From contig NZ_LMPV01000001.1 of NCBI RefSeq assembly GCF_001423965.1, positions 1 through 64,000 of the forward strand: a stretch of 64,000 nt of DNA, written 5' to 3'. The translations under genes and the position numbers were made by a program. The stretch comes from Exiguobacterium sp. Leaf196. GTDB taxonomy: Bacteria; Bacillota; Bacilli; Exiguobacteriales; Exiguobacteriaceae. The notes under the pieces were generated by a model, which was given only the letters and a program-made list of their open reading frames with translations, searched no databases and was not told the origin of the DNA. Below are positions 61,994 through 64,000 of the stretch, one piece after another. The number at the start of each line of letters is the position of its first letter. The first letter of the stretch is position 1.

Positions 61994-62257
61994 ATGAAGA
62001 AGAACTATTTTGTCGTAGCAACACTTGGTGGCGCACTTGTCGGCGCTACTTTATCACTACTGCATAAAAATACGCGTCAAGCGCAGTTCACGGCAGTGAA
62101 ACGAACATTCAGTGGCGCAGGAACACAATTGTCTGCTGTCAAACAAGATCCGAAAGGACGCTTTGAGGAATTAAAAGCACTTTATACGGATAATCAGGAG
62201 ACGATCCATAACTTGATTGATGATGTGAAGGACTTGGCAGAAGTTCTACGCAAATAA
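61994..62257 (+). CDS. YtxH-like small membrane protein
   Basis: An 87-residue protein with an N-terminal glycine-rich helix (FVVATLGGALVGATLSLL) and a helical, charged remainder (NNLIDDVKDLAEVLRK-like tail). This fits YtxH-type proteins. The role is unknown, and relatives are stress-associated. It follows the previous gene by about 20 bp with AGGGGG before the ATG, so the three genes from 61209 form one unit. Confidence 0.72.
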   Translation: MKKNYFVVATLGGALVGATLSLLHKNTRQAQFTAVKRTFSGAGTQLSAVKQDPKGRFEELKALYTDNQETIHNLIDDVKDLAEVLRK

Positions 62258-62259
62258 TC

Positions 62260-62298
62260 AAAAAAAGGACTTACGCATGTAGCGTAGTCCTTTTTTTG
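62260..62298. terminator. bidirectional terminator
   Basis: AAAGGACTTACGC pairs with GCGTAGTCCTTT around ATGTA. T-runs on both strands. It is shared with the convergent rhomboid gene. Confidence 0.88.
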
Positions 62299-62307
62299 TA
62301 TGCTGGT

Positions 62308-63048
62308 TTACAGGTAACGGAAGAATAATCCGAGTACAGCAAAGGCGATGATGACATAGAAGAAGATACGACCCAACTGCCCAGAACCGCTTACGAAGAC
62401 AGGACCACCACTTGTCCGACGACCCGTTTGGAACGGACGTGTGAATGGCACGGCGCGGTTGCCGAAGACGAATCCGAAAAGGAATCCGAGGACGAAACCG
62501 TACAAGTGACCGAAGACAGCGACGTTCGATCCAAGTAACGTAAAGACTGCCGTGACTGCAGTGAAGATATACACAAGCCGTGTATCGTCTGCCATGATGA
62601 CCGTTCGTTTGAAACGACTCAAGTAGACATAAAAACCAAGCAGACCAAGAATGGCACCGGATGCTCCGGCTTGTCCATAGAACGGTTCATTGATTTTCGT
62701 GAAGTACGTCAAGACGTTCGCAAGCGTACCGACGAGCAAGTAAAAAGTAGCGAATCGAGTATGCCCGATCATCCGCTCGAGAGGCGGTGCGAAAATGACG
62801 AGAGCAAACGTATTGAACGCAATATGCCAAAAATCATAATGCAAGAACGTTGCCGTGACGACACGCCACCATTCACCTTGCCCGATTAAGAGATTGATTG
62901 CTGCGCCTGCACTTAAGGGAGAGAACGTCAGATTAAGGAGTCCACCTAACTGTTCGATGACAAACAGGGCGACTTGGATTAAAATGAACAACGAAACGAC
63001 CGGATAAGAACGTGTGAACGTTTGTAGATTTTCCGTTCGACTAAACAT
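62308..63048 (-). CDS. rhomboid-family intramembrane serine protease
   Basis: Membrane serine protease of 246 residues with about six or seven helices. The nucleophile serine is in GASGAILG and the catalytic histidine in FGHLYGFVLGF, and the first loop has WWRVVTATFLHYDFWHIAFN. The GxSG/H dyad indicates activity. The substrate is unknown. I chose the ATG at 63048, with GAGGTG 6 bases upstream. The longer frame overlaps the acpS promoter and start. Confidence 0.93.
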   Translation of the reverse strand: MFSRTENLQTFTRSYPVVSLFILIQVALFVIEQLGGLLNLTFSPLSAGAAINLLIGQGEWWRVVTATFLHYDFWHIAFNTFALVIFAPPLERMIGHTRFATFYLLVGTLANVLTYFTKINEPFYGQAGASGAILGLLGFYVYLSRFKRTVIMADDTRLVYIFTAVTAVFTLLGSNVAVFGHLYGFVLGFLFGFVFGNRAVPFTRPFQTGRRTSGGPVFVSGSGQLGRIFFYVIIAFAVLGLFFRYL

Positions 63049-63116
63049 GACAACACCTCGCTTCATCTTCATTCTATATGAAGATGGCGAAGAATAGAAC
63101 TGTGGAGGCGTCTCGG

Positions 63117-63473
63117 ATGATTTATGGAATTGGGATCGATTTAGTCGAACTAAATCGAATCGAGCAAACGCTCGAGCGACAGCCACGTTTTGCAGGAAGA
63201 ATTTTGACGCAGGCAGAACAGGAACGATTTCAATCGCTTTCAGGACACCGGCAAATTGAGTACCTGGCAGGTCGCTTCGCCGCAAAGGAAGCGTTCGTTA
63301 AAGCATTTGGAACCGGTGTCGGAAAAGAGGTTTCCTGGCAGGACGTCGAAGTTTTAAACGATGAGACCGGACGACCGATCATGAGCGGACCATTCAATGG
63401 CGTCATCCATGTCTCGATTACACATTCAGAGCACTACGCGTCTGCGCAAGTCTTATTAGAGAAGAGGGATTAG
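63117..63473 (+). CDS. acpS: holo-[acyl-carrier-protein] synthase
   Basis: Transfers 4'-phosphopantetheine from CoA to acyl carrier protein. 118 residues. The Mg-binding D8 is in GIGIDLVEL and the second motif is GRFAAKEAFVKAFGTG. The ATG at 63117 follows GTGGAGG. Upstream codons in the same frame give an unlikely extension. It is followed after 1 bp by alr, the conserved acpS-alr order in Bacillales. Confidence 0.95.
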   Translation: MIYGIGIDLVELNRIEQTLERQPRFAGRILTQAEQERFQSLSGHRQIEYLAGRFAAKEAFVKAFGTGVGKEVSWQDVEVLNDETGRPIMSGPFNGVIHVSITHSEHYASAQVLLEKRD

Positions 63474-63474
63474 G

Positions 63475-64000
63475 ATGTATCGACCAACTTGGATTGAAAT
63501 CGATCGGGAAGCGATCGCACACAATATACGCGAAATTAAAACACGAATGGGCGAGCAACAGGTGATGGCAGTCGTCAAGGCAGACGGCTATGGTCACGGT
63601 GCAGTGACAGTCGCTGAGATTGCCCTTGAAAATGGAGCTGACTTACTCGCTGTTGCGCTCCTTGAAGAAGCGATTGAGTTGCGAGAAGCGGGTATCCGAG
63701 CGCCAATCTTGATGCTTGAAGCTTTACTGCCGGAGCATGCGCCAGTCGCTTCGAATTACGATGTCGCCGTTCCTGTCTTTTCAGCCGATTGGCTCCAAGA
63801 AGCGAAACGGCATCTGACGGAAATCGATCATCTCCGTTTGCATATCAAGGTCGATACCGGGATGGGGCGACTCGGACTGCAGCATGTCGATGAGTTGAAG
63901 CATATTTTGGTTGAGTGTAATGATGATCTTGTCGAACTCGAAGGCATCTATACGCATTTCGCAACCGCTGACGAGCTGAACAGTCGATTGTTCGAACGTC
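63475..64000 (+). CDS. alr: alanine racemase (3' end outside the window)
   Basis: PLP enzyme interconverting L- and D-alanine for peptidoglycan synthesis. The first 175 residues are present: MYRPTWIEIDREAIAHNIRE, the PLP lysine K35 in VVKADGYGHGA, and KVDTGMGRLG. The frame is open at the window end, so the gene is cut here by the window and not in nature. Its ATG is 1 bp after the acpS stop, in an AGGATG-type coupled start. Confidence 0.95.
   Translation, partial: MYRPTWIEIDREAIAHNIREIKTRMGEQQVMAVVKADGYGHGAVTVAEIALENGADLLAVALLEEAIELREAGIRAPILMLEALLPEHAPVASNYDVAVPVFSADWLQEAKRHLTEIDHLRLHIKVDTGMGRLGLQHVDELKHILVECNDDLVELEGIYTHFATADELNSRLFER

Overview
The window reads as chromosomal DNA of a low-to-mid GC Gram-positive bacterium of the Bacillales, most likely Exiguobacterium. 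This is inference from the gene set (ald-adeR-alsT, T-box argS, S-box NhaC-type transporter, YwpF, YycC, DUF1836, acpS-alr), AGGAGG-type ribosome binding sites, TTG/GTG starts and Firmicutes-type regulatory RNAs. I see no rRNA, tRNA, CRISPR array, prophage or insertion sequence. Gene density is high, and most transcription units end in a clear intrinsic terminator, often shared by convergent genes.

Layout. 0-3.5 kb: flagellar stator motAB, a small unknown gene and a Trk/Ktr potassium channel subunit. 3.6-10.4 kb: SDR reductase with an orphan multi-PAS histidine kinase, membrane-anchored Mrr-like nuclease, DUF1836 protein, polyprenol/phytol-kinase-like protein, and a TPR-like gene split by an in-frame TAG. 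10.5-14.6 kb: alanine utilisation cluster (ald, adeR, alsT) with three copies of one 16-bp palindrome. 14.6-18.4 kb: TauE exporter, acetate-type symporter with its DUF485 partner under a perfect cre box, VTT-domain protein. 18.5-22.1 kb: trhO with a structured leader, esterase, diguanylate cyclase. 22.2-28.2 kb: T-box-controlled argS, metallophosphoesterase, YajQ, a type I pullulanase with a C-terminal membrane anchor. 28.3-33.8 kb: small M50-like protein, YycC-like small protein, MMPL exporter, Old Yellow Enzyme, then about 470 bp of non-coding DNA full of inverted and tandem repeats. 33.8-40.1 kb: exonuclease, MATE pump, site-2 protease, and a three-gene operon of a triple-repeat membrane protein with a two-component system. 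40.1-45.5 kb: acetyltransferase, SDR, VOC protein, nox under CRP/FNR- or Rex-like palindromes, and a YitT-family gene behind a two-uORF attenuator-like leader. 45.6-53.7 kb: lipoprotein, YbjN-like protein, four-domain persulfide-handling fusion with a CsoR/CstR-like operator, second alanine symporter, aldo-keto reductase. 53.7-64 kb: S-box-controlled NhaC/MetT transporter, Zur-box zinc lipoprotein, esterase, pncAB, pterin dehydratase, rhomboid protease, acpS and the first part of alr, which runs off the window.

The strongest signals beyond ordinary genes are regulatory. They are the leader at 43969-44181 (two small ORFs, nested long pairings and competing Shine-Dalgarno/anti-Shine-Dalgarno segments ahead of yitT), the AdeR-type palindromes, a three-way-junction leader before trhO, the promoter with an embedded ATACC-N6-GGTAT palindrome before the persulfide fusion, the amber-interrupted TPR gene and the repeat-rich intergenic block at 33.3-33.8 kb.
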